Below are positions 1 through 8,367 of a stretch of 8,367 nt of DNA, piece by piece. The DNA lies in the NCBI GenBank assembly GCA_025350745.1, contig JANXXG010000329.1, forward strand, positions 1 through 8,367, given 5' to 3'. Within the stretch, counting starts at the first letter, position 1; every line of letters begins with the position of its first letter. The stretch is from Chloroflexota bacterium. Lineage in GTDB: Bacteria; Chloroflexota; Limnocylindria; P2-11E. The notes under the pieces are model-generated. The model saw only the letters and a list, made by a program, of their open reading frames with translations, was not told where the DNA came from and searched no databases. Both the position numbers and the translations under genes were made by a program.

Positions 1-1
1 C

Positions 2-1171
2 AACGACAGCGGCGGCGCGAGGATCCAGGAGGGTGTGGTCTCCCTCGGCGGCTACGCCGACATCTTCCTACGCAATGTGCTTTGCAGTGGGGTGATCCCG
101 CAGCTCTCGGCGGTCATGGGACCCTGCGCCGGTGGTGCGGTGTACTCCCCGGCGATCACCGACTTCGTCGCGATGGTCAGGGACACGTCGTACATGTTCG
201 TCACCGGCCCGAACGTGGTGAAGGCCGTGACCCACGAGGACGTGAGCTTCGAGGACCTTGGTGGTGCCGAGACGCATGCCCGTATTTCGGGCGTCGCGCA
301 TTTCGTCGCCGACGACGAGGTCCGTTGCGCGGCGCTCTTGCGCGAGCTCATCGGCTATGTGCCCTCGAACAATCTGGACCCGGCGCCGCGCCTGGCAACG
401 GACGATCCGATCGACCGCGCGGACCTCGAGCTCGACGCCATTATTCCCGAGTCGGCGGCGAAGCCGTACGACATGAAAGAGGTCATCCGGCGGGTCGTCG
501 ATGACGGCAAGATGCTCGAGGTCCACGCCGAGTGGGCCCAGAACATCATCTGCACGTTCGCGCGGCTCGACGGGACCAGTGTCGGCGTCGTCGCCCAGCA
601 GCCGATGGTCCTCGCGGGGGTGCTCGACATCAACGCGTCGGTCAAGGCCGCGCGGTTCGTACGGTTCTGCGACGCGTTCAACATCCCGCTGGTCACGTTC
701 GTCGACGTGCCGGGCTTCCTGCCCGGGACGGCGCAGGAGCATGGCGGCATCATCCGCAATGGCGCGAAGCTTCTCTATGCCTATGCGGAGGCGACGGTCC
801 CAAAGCTCACCGTGATCACCCGCAAGGCCTACGGCGGCGCCTACGACGTGATGTCGAGCAAGCACATCCGCGGCGACTACAACGTGGCCTGGCCGGGCGC
901 GGAGATCGCGGTCATGGGACCGGAGGGTGCGGTCAACATCCTTCATAAGGACGAGCTTGCCACGGCGAAGGATCCGGACGCGCGCCGCGCCGAGCTGACC
1001 AGGGACTACGCCGAGACCTACGCGAACCCGTATATCGCCGCGGCGCGCGGCTACCTCGACGACATCATCGAGCCGCACGAGACCCGTCCGCGGCTCATCG
1101 CGGCATTGCGGGCGAACGCCGGCAAGCGCGACACGAATCCCAAGAAGAAGCACGGGAACATCCCGCTATAG
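2..1171 (+). CDS. pccB: Propionyl-CoA carboxylase, carboxyltransferase (beta) subunit, 5' partial
   Basis: Carboxyltransferase half of a biotin-dependent acyl-CoA carboxylase: it moves the carboxyl group from carboxybiotin to propionyl-CoA to give methylmalonyl-CoA, in the cytoplasm. The reading frame is open from base 2 and begins inside the family motif [11 protein letters not shown], so the GTG at 35 is internal and not the start. About 130 N-terminal residues are missing, since the family is usually 510-530 aa and 389 aa are present. Both oxyanion-hole glycine motifs are visible: [15 protein letters not shown] (bases about 122-166) and [14 protein letters not shown] (about 824-865). The Asp of AYDVM (codon 845-847) is the residue known in actinobacterial PccB to favour propionyl-CoA over acetyl-CoA. 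The C-terminus KKKHGNIPL is typical of the family, so the 3' end is intact. The biotin carboxylase follows directly. The family call is very secure; propionyl rather than other short acyl-CoA is well supported but not proven. Confidence 0.95.
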   Translation, partial: NDSGGARIQEGVVSLGGYADIFLRNVLCSGVIPQLSAVMGPCAGGAVYSPAITDFVAMVRDTSYMFVTGPNVVKAVTHEDVSFEDLGGAETHARISGVAHFVADDEVRCAALLRELIGYVPSNNLDPAPRLATDDPIDRADLELDAIIPESAAKPYDMKEVIRRVVDDGKMLEVHAEWAQNIICTFARLDGTSVGVVAQQPMVLAGVLDINASVKAARFVRFCDAFNIPLVTFVDVPGFLPGTAQEHGGIIRNGAKLLYAYAEATVPKLTVITRKAYGGAYDVMSSKHIRGDYNVAWPGAEIAVMGPEGAVNILHKDELATAKDPDARRAELTRDYAETYANPYIAAARGYLDDIIEPHETRPRLIAALRANAGKRDTNPKKKHGNIPL

Positions 1172-1182
1172 CGCGGGCAGCC

Positions 1183-2661
1183 ATCCGCAAGGTCCTGGTC
1201 GCGAACCGTGGCGAGATCGCTCTCCGGGTGATGCGCACATGCCGGGAGCTCGGGATCGCCACGGTCGCGGTGTACAGCGAGATCGATCGCGGATCGCCCC
1301 ACGTGCGCGCGGCGGACGAGGCGTATCCGATCGGCGCCGCGCCGCCGCGCGAGAGCTACCTCAACGCCGAGCGGATCATCGCGGTCGCACGACGCGCGGG
1401 CTGCGATGCGGTGCATCCCGGTTACGGCTTCCTCAGCGAGAACGCGGACTTCGCCGATGCCGTCGCGAACGCGGGCCTGCTGTTCGTGGGCCCGCCTGGA
1501 TCCGTCCAGCGCGCGGTGGGTGAGAAGACCAGCGCTCGGCGGCTCGCGGCGGCGTCGGGCGTGCCGGTCGCCGAGGGGACGATGCAGCCGATCCGCGATC
1601 TGGCCGAGGCGCGCGTGACAGCGGAGCGCGTCGGCTACCCGGTGCTGCTCAAGCCGGCCGGCGGCGGCGGCGGCAAGGGCATGCGCGTGGTGCGCGAGGC
1701 GGCCGAGCTCGCAGGCGCGTGGGCTTCATCGACCGGTGAGGCGATGACCGCGTTCGGTGCCTCCGCGCTCCTCCTGGAGCGGCTCATCGAGCACGCGCGA
1801 CACATCGAGGTGCAGCTCTTTGCAGACGCGCATGGCACCGTGGTGTCGCTCGGCGAGCGCGACTGCTCCGTGCAGCGGCGGCATCAGAAGCTCATCGAGG
1901 AGGCGCCCGGGCCTGCTGTCGATGACGCGCTCCGCGCGAAGGTGAGCGCAGCGGCCACGAAGATCGCGGCCGCGGCGGGCTACGTGAGCGCCGGCACGGC
2001 GGAGTTCCTGGTCGCGCCCGACGGGAGCATCTACTTCCTTGAAATGAACACGCGCCTTCAGGTCGAACATCCGGTGACCGAGCTGGTGACCGGCCTCGAT
2101 CTGGTCGCGCTGCAGCTTCGTGTGGCAGCGGGGGAGCCGCTCGGGTTCGGTCAGGATGACGTGCGCCGGAACGGCGCGGCGATCGAGCTGCGGATCACCG
2201 CCGAGGATCCGTTCGGCGGCTTTCTGCCGCAGGGCGGACGCATCGAGTACCTGCGCGAGCCGAGCGGTCCGGGGATCCGGATGGATTCCGGACTCGCCGC
2301 CCCGATGACCGTGCCGACGGACTACGACCCGCTGCTCGCGAAGCTGATCGCCTGGGGCCCGGACCGGCCGACCGCGATCGCGCGGGCCCGGCGCGCCGTC
2401 CGCGAGATGATCGTCGCCGGGCTGCCCACCTCGCTGCCGTTCCATTCCTTTGTATTGGGCGAGCCCGACTTCGTGGCCGGCCGCTACGACACCGATTACG
2501 TCGCGACGCACTGGGGCGGCGGCGCGCGGCCGGAGATCACGGAAAGCGCCGCGATCGCCGCGGCACTGGCCGGTGTCGCGCGCCTGCGCAGTGCCGCGCG
2601 CCCGAGCGTGACGGCGGTCGGGCCATGGGTCCGGTCCGCCCACGAGGATGCCCTCCGGTGA
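1183..2661 (+). CDS. Biotin carboxylase subunit of acyl-CoA (propionyl-CoA) carboxylase; start codon unclear
   Basis: ATP-dependent carboxylation of biotin on the carrier protein encoded next. Residue numbers count the ATC codon at 1183 as 1. The order is N-terminal domain (KVLVANRGEIALR), ATP-grasp domain, then C-terminal domain. Key residues are present: Lys157 and the glycine loop 160-164 (AGGGGGKGM), the QRRHQK motif ending at Lys236, Glu287-Asn289-Arg291-Glu295 in LEMNTRLQVEH, and Arg337 in ELRITAEDP. These match E. coli AccC numbering to within about 2 residues, so the protein must begin near 1183. Yet the first in-frame ATG/GTG/TTG is the GTG at 1228, which would delete the KVLVANRGEIALR strand. 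In-frame non-canonical candidates are ATC 1183, ATA 1168 (overlapping the pccB stop as ATAG) and CTG 1195. The frame is closed by TAA at 946. I used 1183 because conservation begins there. Length is about 492 aa, against 449 for AccC; the extra C-terminal tail resembles the linker of fused PccA/MccA proteins. Function is secure, start is not. Confidence 0.93.
   Translation: MRKVLVANRGEIALRVMRTCRELGIATVAVYSEIDRGSPHVRAADEAYPIGAAPPRESYLNAERIIAVARRAGCDAVHPGYGFLSENADFADAVANAGLLFVGPPGSVQRAVGEKTSARRLAAASGVPVAEGTMQPIRDLAEARVTAERVGYPVLLKPAGGGGGKGMRVVREAAELAGAWASSTGEAMTAFGASALLLERLIEHARHIEVQLFADAHGTVVSLGERDCSVQRRHQKLIEEAPGPAVDDALRAKVSAAATKIAAAAGYVSAGTAEFLVAPDGSIYFLEMNTRLQVEHPVTELVTGLDLVALQLRVAAGEPLGFGQDDVRRNGAAIELRITAEDPFGGFLPQGGRIEYLREPSGPGIRMDSGLAAPMTVPTDYDPLLAKLIAWGPDRPTAIARARRAVREMIVAGLPTSLPFHSFVLGEPDFVAGRYDTDYVATHWGGGARPEITESAAIAAALAGVARLRSAARPSVTAVGPWVRSAHEDALR
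2644..2648 (+). promoter_or_regulatory. Ribosome binding site for the biotin carrier gene
   Basis: GAGGA lies 9 bases before the GTG at 2658, inside the end of the biotin carboxylase gene. It favours the GTG at 2658 over the in-frame ATG at 2625. Starting at 2625 would add 11 residues (MGPVRPRGCPP) with no likeness to the family. Confidence 0.5.
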
Positions 2662-3188
2662 GGTACGCCGTGGTGGCGGGCGATCGTGACGTCGCACTCG
2701 AGGTGAGCCCCGACGGCCGGTTCCTGGTCGGCGACGCCGTCGTCGCCGCGGATCTGGTCGAGGTCGTCCGCGGGCGGCTCTATTCGGTCGTCATCGGGGG
2801 GCGGACCCACGAGGTGGCGTTCCTTGGCGGCGACCGTGTCGGGGTGGACGGTGACGAGATCCGGCTCACGATCGTCGATGAGCGCGCGGTCGCGGTCGCC
2901 GGCAACGGCCCGCGCGGCGCGGCCGCTCGTGAAGAGATCCGCGCGCCGATGCCCGGCCTGCTGAAGCGGGTTCATGTGTCGGAGGGCGCCGCCGTCGCGG
3001 CGGGGGACGCGCTGATCACGCTCGAGGCGATGAAGATGGAGAACGAGCTTCGCGCAACGCACGGCGGTACCGTGTCTCAGATCGCGGCGACGGAAGGAAC
3101 GAAGGTGGAAGGTGGTGCGCTCCTCATGGTGATCCGCTCCACCCTTCCCGCCGCGAGCGTCGCGGGTCCCGCCGGGAGCATCAGATGA
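2658..3188 (+). CDS. Biotin carboxyl carrier protein of acyl-CoA carboxylase
   Basis: A 176-aa carrier that swings biotin between the biotin carboxylase and the carboxyltransferase. The C-terminal biotinyl domain (about residues 95-168) starts at APMPGLLKRVHV and holds EAMKMENE; Lys126 is the predicted biotinylated lysine. The N-terminal half (about 1-90: RYAVVAGDRDVALEV, LYSVVIGGRTHEVAFLGGDR) resembles the small beta-rich BT/linker region that joins carboxylase and carrier in one-chain PccA or MccA proteins. The start is GTG at 2658, which overlaps the upstream TGA as GTGA and has a ribosome site 9 bases before it. Its stop overlaps the ATG of the acylase as ATGA. Together with the upstream gene it adds up to about 668 aa, close to a fused alpha subunit, so the pair looks like a PccA divided at the domain border. 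A lipoyl protein is excluded by the EAMKM motif. Confidence 0.93.
   Translation: MRYAVVAGDRDVALEVSPDGRFLVGDAVVAADLVEVVRGRLYSVVIGGRTHEVAFLGGDRVGVDGDEIRLTIVDERAVAVAGNGPRGAAAREEIRAPMPGLLKRVHVSEGAAVAAGDALITLEAMKMENELRATHGGTVSQIAATEGTKVEGGALLMVIRSTLPAASVAGPAGSIR
3174..3178 (+). promoter_or_regulatory. Ribosome binding site for the acylase gene
   Basis: GGGAG sits 6 bases before the ATG at 3185, inside the last codons of the biotin carrier gene. With the ATGA overlap it supports translational coupling of the acylase to the carboxylase genes. Confidence 0.45.
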
Positions 3189-5584
3189 GACGGCCGCGTA
3201 TCCGGCGCAGGATCGTCGTGCTCTCGATGGCCCTCGTCGTGGTCCTCTCGTTGGCGGGCACGCTCGCCTTCCTCGTCTATCGGCCCCAGCAGACGCTCGA
3301 CGGCGACTACCAGCTTCTGGGGCTCGACGAGCGGGCCGAGATCGTCCGCGACACCTACGGCGTGCCGCACATCTTCGCGAGCACGACGCACGATCTCTTC
3401 TTCCTGCAGGGTTACGCCACTGCGCAGGACCGGCTCTTCCAGCTCGATCTCTTCCGGCGGACCGGACGCGGGCGCCTGTCCGAGGTGCTCGGTGACGCCG
3501 GGGTCGAGACGGACAAGTTCATCCGGACCATCGGTCTCGCGCGCGCCGCCGATCTCGACGCCGCCCTGCTCTCCGATCAAGCCCGCCTCGCACTCGACGC
3601 GTACGCCGACGGTGTGAACAAGCTGATCGAGCAGCGTGGAGACGCGCTGCCGCTCGAGTTCATGCTGCTGGGCTACCGGCCGGAGCGCTGGACCGCGACC
3701 GACTCGCTGGTGATCCTGAAGCTGCAGTCGTTCGACCTCGCGACGAATTACGCGACCGAGCTTTCTCGCGCGAACGTCGCGGCCCGGGCGGGTGCGGCGG
3801 CGGTGACGCGTCTCTTCCCCGAGAGCGGGCCGCTGGCCGCCCATCACGACGACGACGACAACGGCTGGTCCCTCGTCCGCGACGCGTTCGCGTCGCCGGC
3901 CACGTTCCCGGGCCTCGACGGCCTGCGAGCCCTGCTCGGCGATGCCGGCAACGGCCTCGGCTCGAATTGCGTTGCCCTCGGCGGCTCGCGCACGGCATCG
4001 GGCAAGCCACTGCTCGAGGGCGACCCGCATCTTTCGGTCCGCAACCCGGCCATCTGGTACGAGATCGTGATGCGGGGGCCGAGCTACGAGATCGCGGGCT
4101 TCTCGATCCCCGGGCTGCCGGGGATCGGTATCGGGCACAACGCCCGGCTCGCCTGGACCTTCGCCGTCGCGTACACCGACGTGCAGGACTTCTTCGTCGA
4201 ACAGCCGGATCCCGCCGATCCGCGCCGATTCATGTTCAAGGGACTCTCGGAGGCCGCGACGGGGATCCACGAGCTCATCACGGTGAAGGGACGGAAGGAT
4301 CCGTTGCCGCTCGATGTGCTCGTCACGCGGCACGGTCCCCTCATGACCGGCGTGCTGAAGAATCAGACCGCTCCGCTCGCGCTTCGCTGGACCGCGCTGG
4401 ACGGCGGCAGGTCGATGGACGCGCTGCTCGGCATGGCCCGCGCGACCGATATCGCGAGCTACCGCGCCGCTGCGGCGGATCTGGCCGGCGCGACGCTGTC
4501 GGCGTGCTACGCCGATGTCGACGGCCACATCGGCTACCAGCTCGTCGGCGCGCTGCCCCTTCGGGACAAGGGGGACGGCCGTCTTCCGGTCCCGGGGTGG
4601 ACCGGGGAGTACGAGTGGAGCGGCACGCTGCCGCCGGGAAAGAACCCGAGCAGCTTCGATCCACCCGAGGGCTACATCGTCAATGCGAACGACCGACCGG
4701 TGGTCGATCCGAGCTCCGCCGCGTTCATTGGCGAGTGGGATCCCGGGTTCCGGGCCGGGACGCTGCTCGCGCGGGTCAAGGATCTGAAGGGTGCGACCGT
4801 TGACGCGCTGCGTTCGATCCAGACGGACTACACCTCGCCGCCGGTGTCGGCGTTCCGCGACGCGCTCCTGGCCGCGAAGCCGCGCACGCCGTTCGGCGCG
4901 ACCGCGCAGGACGCGGTCCGGCGGTGGGACGGAGCGCTCTCGGTCGATTCCGCAGGAGCCGCGATCTACGAGGCCTGGATCGTCCGGATGACCGACCGGA
5001 CCTTTCACGACAAGCTTGGCGATGCCCTCTATTTCGACTACACGACCAACGGCCGGGCTACCTTCGCGCTGTACTCGTTATTGCCGCGGGCCAACGACCC
5101 GTGGTTCGTCTCTCTTGGAGAGCCCACGATCGTCGGCCGTGACGCGCTCGGAGGCCTCGCGCTCGACGATGCCGCGGCCGAGCTGCGCGACCGCCTCGGG
5201 GCCGATCCGGCACGGTGGCGCTGGGGCGCGCTCCACACCGTCACCTTCGCGCACCCGCTCTCGACCGGCCTGCCCGGTCCGCTCCGGGCGGTCTTCGACA
5301 TCGGCACGTACGAGCGGGCCGGTGACGGGTACTCCCTCAACAACGGGGCGTACTCGCTCGCGACGCCATACACCCTCCGGAGTCACGCGTCGGAGCGGAT
5401 GATCGTGGACCTCGGTGATCTCGAGGCGTCGCGCGAGGTCCTGCCGACGGGACAGTCGGGTCAGCCGTTCACGAAGCACTGGGGCGACCAAACGCCACTC
5501 TGGCTGCGGGGCGAGCTGCACCCCATCGCGTTCGGCCGCGACCGGATCGCCGACCCGCAGATCCTCGTGTTCCGGGCCCGATAG
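3185..5584 (+). CDS. Penicillin acylase family protein (peptidase S45, Ntn-hydrolase), membrane-anchored
   Basis: A 799-aa precursor of the S45 family, whose members cleave themselves into alpha and beta chains and hydrolyse amide bonds of acylated substrates (penicillins, N-acyl-homoserine lactones and other N-acyl amides). A basic N-terminus (RRPRIRRR) precedes one hydrophobic segment (about residues 10-32) with no clear signal-peptidase site, so the enzyme is probably anchored facing outside. Alpha-chain motifs are RDTYGVPHI (55-63) and GYATAQDRLFQLDLFRR (76-92). The autocleavage site is Gly259/Ser260 in GLGSNCVALGG; Ser260 would be the nucleophile, followed by GKPLLEGDPHL. Asn500/Asn502 in VNANDRP match the oxyanion-hole region, and GQSGQPFTKHWGDQ (from 756) is the usual C-terminal motif. 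Before the cleavage site, residues 220-226 read HHDDDDN, in the linker zone. Length is typical. The ATGA overlap with the biotin carrier gene places it firmly in the carboxylase operon. The true substrate cannot be read from sequence; beta-lactam cleavage should not be assumed. Confidence 0.93.
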   Translation: MRRPRIRRRIVVLSMALVVVLSLAGTLAFLVYRPQQTLDGDYQLLGLDERAEIVRDTYGVPHIFASTTHDLFFLQGYATAQDRLFQLDLFRRTGRGRLSEVLGDAGVETDKFIRTIGLARAADLDAALLSDQARLALDAYADGVNKLIEQRGDALPLEFMLLGYRPERWTATDSLVILKLQSFDLATNYATELSRANVAARAGAAAVTRLFPESGPLAAHHDDDDNGWSLVRDAFASPATFPGLDGLRALLGDAGNGLGSNCVALGGSRTASGKPLLEGDPHLSVRNPAIWYEIVMRGPSYEIAGFSIPGLPGIGIGHNARLAWTFAVAYTDVQDFFVEQPDPADPRRFMFKGLSEAATGIHELITVKGRKDPLPLDVLVTRHGPLMTGVLKNQTAPLALRWTALDGGRSMDALLGMARATDIASYRAAAADLAGATLSACYADVDGHIGYQLVGALPLRDKGDGRLPVPGWTGEYEWSGTLPPGKNPSSFDPPEGYIVNANDRPVVDPSSAAFIGEWDPGFRAGTLLARVKDLKGATVDALRSIQTDYTSPPVSAFRDALLAAKPRTPFGATAQDAVRRWDGALSVDSAGAAIYEAWIVRMTDRTFHDKLGDALYFDYTTNGRATFALYSLLPRANDPWFVSLGEPTIVGRDALGGLALDDAAAELRDRLGADPARWRWGALHTVTFAHPLSTGLPGPLRAVFDIGTYERAGDGYSLNNGAYSLATPYTLRSHASERMIVDLGDLEASREVLPTGQSGQPFTKHWGDQTPLWLRGELHPIAFGRDRIADPQILVFRAR

Positions 5585-5596
5585 CCAGACCCGAAA

Positions 5597-5603
5597 GAGA
5601 GGA
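5597..5603 (+). promoter_or_regulatory. Ribosome binding site for the mutase gene
   Basis: GAGAGGA lies 11 bases before the ATG at 5615 in the only real gap between complete genes (5585-5614). A second purine run, AGGG at 5611-5614, touches the start codon and is too close to work well. This gene therefore appears to load ribosomes on its own rather than by stop/start overlap. Confidence 0.5.
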
Positions 5604-5614
5604 ACATCGCAGGG

Positions 5615-7239
<1,625 letters not shown>

Positions 7240-7243
<4 letters not shown>

Positions 7244-7674
7244 TCCCAGAAGCTCGCGAGCTCCATCACGTGTCGGTCGTCGTCGGCTCGATCGACGACT
7301 CGCTGCCCTTCTATCGCGATACCCTCGAGCTGGTCCCCGGACCCGTGCGGGTCATCACGGATCAGCACGTGCGCGTCGTGTTCCTCGAGGCGCCGCACAC
7401 GCGGATCGAGCTCATCGAGCCGACCGATGCGTCATCGGGAGTGGCCCGCTTCCTCGCGGAGCGCGGACGTCCGTCACTGCATCACCTGTGCTTCGTTGTG
7501 GACGATCTTCGGGCGACCCTCGCCGCCCTGGCGGCGCGCGGGGTGGAGCTGATCGATCGCGAGCCGCGACCGGGCGCAGAGGGCGACGTCGCCTTCCTCG
7601 ATCCGCGCGCGTCCGGTGGCGTGCTCGTCGAGCTGATCGATCGCGCGAGCCTCGCGAGACCGCATACTTCCTGA
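7240..7674 (+). CDS. mce: Methylmalonyl-CoA epimerase (VOC/glyoxalase family)
   Basis: A 144-aa metal-dependent enzyme that interconverts (S)- and (R)-methylmalonyl-CoA, linking the carboxylase product to the mutase. It shows two beta-alpha-beta-beta-beta units of the vicinal-oxygen-chelate fold: [18 protein letters not shown] with IELIEP in the first, [18 protein letters not shown] with GVLVELID in the second. Likely metal ligands are His10, His82 and Glu131, matching His12, His91 and Glu141 of the Propionibacterium epimerase. The fourth ligand, Gln65 there, is probably Glu57 here. The ATG overlaps the mutase stop as ATGA, as expected for a coupled pathway pair. Length is normal for the family (about 130-150). 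Other VOC enzymes (lactoylglutathione lyase, dioxygenases) share the fold, but the neighbours and the HHV...HHL pattern favour the epimerase. Confidence 0.92.
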
Positions 7675-7676
7675 CG

Positions 7677-8367
7677 ATGGGAACGCGACCAACGGTCGTC
7701 GTCACGCTGTCCGTCCTCAACGGAAGTGATCTCCGCGTCCGGTCGCGCGGGCACTACCTGAAGTCGTTGGCGGACGCGGGCTTCGAGGTGATCCCGGTCG
7801 ACTCGAGCGGCACGGCGCCGCCCACCTTCGATGCCCTCTGCCTCACCGGCGGCGAGGACCTGGAGCCCTCGCGCTACGGCGCCGCAGTGGATCCGAAAGC
7901 GGAGCCGGCCGACGCCCGTCGCGACGCGCTCGAGCTCGAGCTGCTTGCCGTCGCGCGCGAGCGTGACCTTCCGGTGCTCGGCATCTGCCGCGGCTTCCAG
8001 GTGATCAACGTCGCGTACGGCGGCTCGCTGATCCAGCACGTGGAAGGGCATCGGGAGGCGAACGGGCCGATCGTCGAGCACCTCGTCGTGCCGAGCGAAG
8101 ATTCGAAGCTGGCGGCGGCGTGCGGCACGACGACGTACCGAGTGAACGCGCGCCACCACCAGGCCGTGACGGCAGGGTCCCTCGCGCCGGGCCTCGTACC
8201 GACCGCGCGGATCGATGGGTTCATCGAAGCCTTCGAGGACCCCGCCCAGCGGTGGCTCGTCGCCGTCCAGTGGCACCCGGAGCGCGCGGCCGATCCGGAC
8301 CTGTCGGCGGCCGGCACCCGCATCTTTCGCGCGTTCGCCGACGCTGCCGCGCGCCAGCCAGCCCGGG
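7677..8367 (+). CDS. Gamma-glutamyl-gamma-aminobutyrate hydrolase family protein (peptidase C26, class I GATase fold), 3' partial
   Basis: The frame opens at ATG 7677, two bases after the epimerase stop, and stays open to the right edge (230 codons); the stop is not seen. Relatives (PuuD, about 250 aa) hydrolyse gamma-glutamyl amides such as gamma-glutamyl-GABA in putrescine breakdown. Visible features are the family segment TGGEDLEPSRYG, the nucleophile elbow LGICRGFQ with Cys104, INVAYGGSLIQHV, the RHHQAV motif, and the triad partners His200 and Glu202 in QWHPE. All three catalytic residues are present, so it should be active. Given PuuD length, only a short C-terminal tail is likely missing. 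No glutamine-dependent synthetase domain is attached in the part seen, so free hydrolase activity is more likely than amidotransfer. Its exact gamma-glutamyl substrate is unknown, and no other putrescine (Puu) gene is visible here. Confidence 0.9.
   Translation, partial: MGTRPTVVVTLSVLNGSDLRVRSRGHYLKSLADAGFEVIPVDSSGTAPPTFDALCLTGGEDLEPSRYGAAVDPKAEPADARRDALELELLAVARERDLPVLGICRGFQVINVAYGGSLIQHVEGHREANGPIVEHLVVPSEDSKLAAACGTTTYRVNARHHQAVTAGSLAPGLVPTARIDGFIEAFEDPAQRWLVAVQWHPERAADPDLSAAGTRIFRAFADAAARQPAR

Noticed and set aside
35..37. GTG at 35 as start of the carboxyltransferase
   Set aside because: The frame continues upstream to base 2 through the conserved [11 protein letters not shown] motif, so the gene is cut by the window edge.
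68..1153. Open reading frame of 361 codons on the minus strand
   Set aside because: Shadow of the carboxyltransferase gene; composition is biased and no motif is visible.
3077..5008. Open reading frame of 643 codons on the minus strand
   Set aside because: It lies fully opposite the acylase and carrier genes and its translation is Arg/Asp/Glu/Gly-rich with no recognisable motif. Long antisense frames are expected in GC-rich genes.
5585..5614. Possible terminator or promoter in the gap before the mutase gene
   Set aside because: The 30 bases hold no hairpin with a T-run and no recognisable -35/-10 pair; only a ribosome binding site is supported.

Overview
The window is a dense, single-strand, GC-rich gene string. 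It reads as one operon for converting propionyl-CoA to succinyl-CoA by the methylmalonyl-CoA route, with two amide-hydrolase genes built into it. The base composition, the separate catalytic subunit of the mutase, and the separate biotin carboxylase and biotin carrier suggest a GC-rich bacterium of the Chloroflexota or Actinomycetota kind. The window carries no rRNA or other marker, so lineage is a guess.

Layout, all on the + strand: (1) 2-1171, the carboxyltransferase (beta) subunit of propionyl-CoA carboxylase, cut by the left edge. (2) About 1183-2661, biotin carboxylase, with no canonical start codon where homology begins. (3) 2658-3188, a biotin carrier protein with the EAMKME biotinylation site. 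(4) 3185-5584, a membrane-anchored penicillin acylase family (S45) Ntn-hydrolase. (5) 5615-7243, the catalytic subunit of methylmalonyl-CoA mutase without a cobalamin-binding domain. (6) 7240-7674, methylmalonyl-CoA epimerase. (7) 7677 to the right edge, a class I glutamine amidotransferase-fold hydrolase of the peptidase C26 (PuuD-like) type, cut by the edge.

How they work together: genes 1-3 together form a biotin-dependent acyl-CoA carboxylase. Gene 6 interconverts the methylmalonyl-CoA epimers and gene 5 isomerises methylmalonyl-CoA to succinyl-CoA. The B12-binding partner of gene 5 and a MeaB-type chaperone are not here. Residues that set substrate choice (Asp in the second carboxyltransferase glycine motif; Tyr71 and Arg189 in the mutase) support propionyl-CoA and methylmalonyl-CoA as substrates. 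Genes 2/3, 3/4 and 5/6 share 4-base stop/start overlaps, 6/7 are 2 bases apart, and 4/5 are 30 bases apart. There is no gene-free stretch over about 30 bases, and I saw no promoter, terminator, RNA gene, mobile element or CRISPR.

The parts that are not routine are the missing start codon of the biotin carboxylase gene, the penicillin acylase translationally coupled between carboxylase and mutase, and the C26 hydrolase at the end. The last two hint that the operon serves an amide-linked substrate that yields propionyl-CoA. That is inference.
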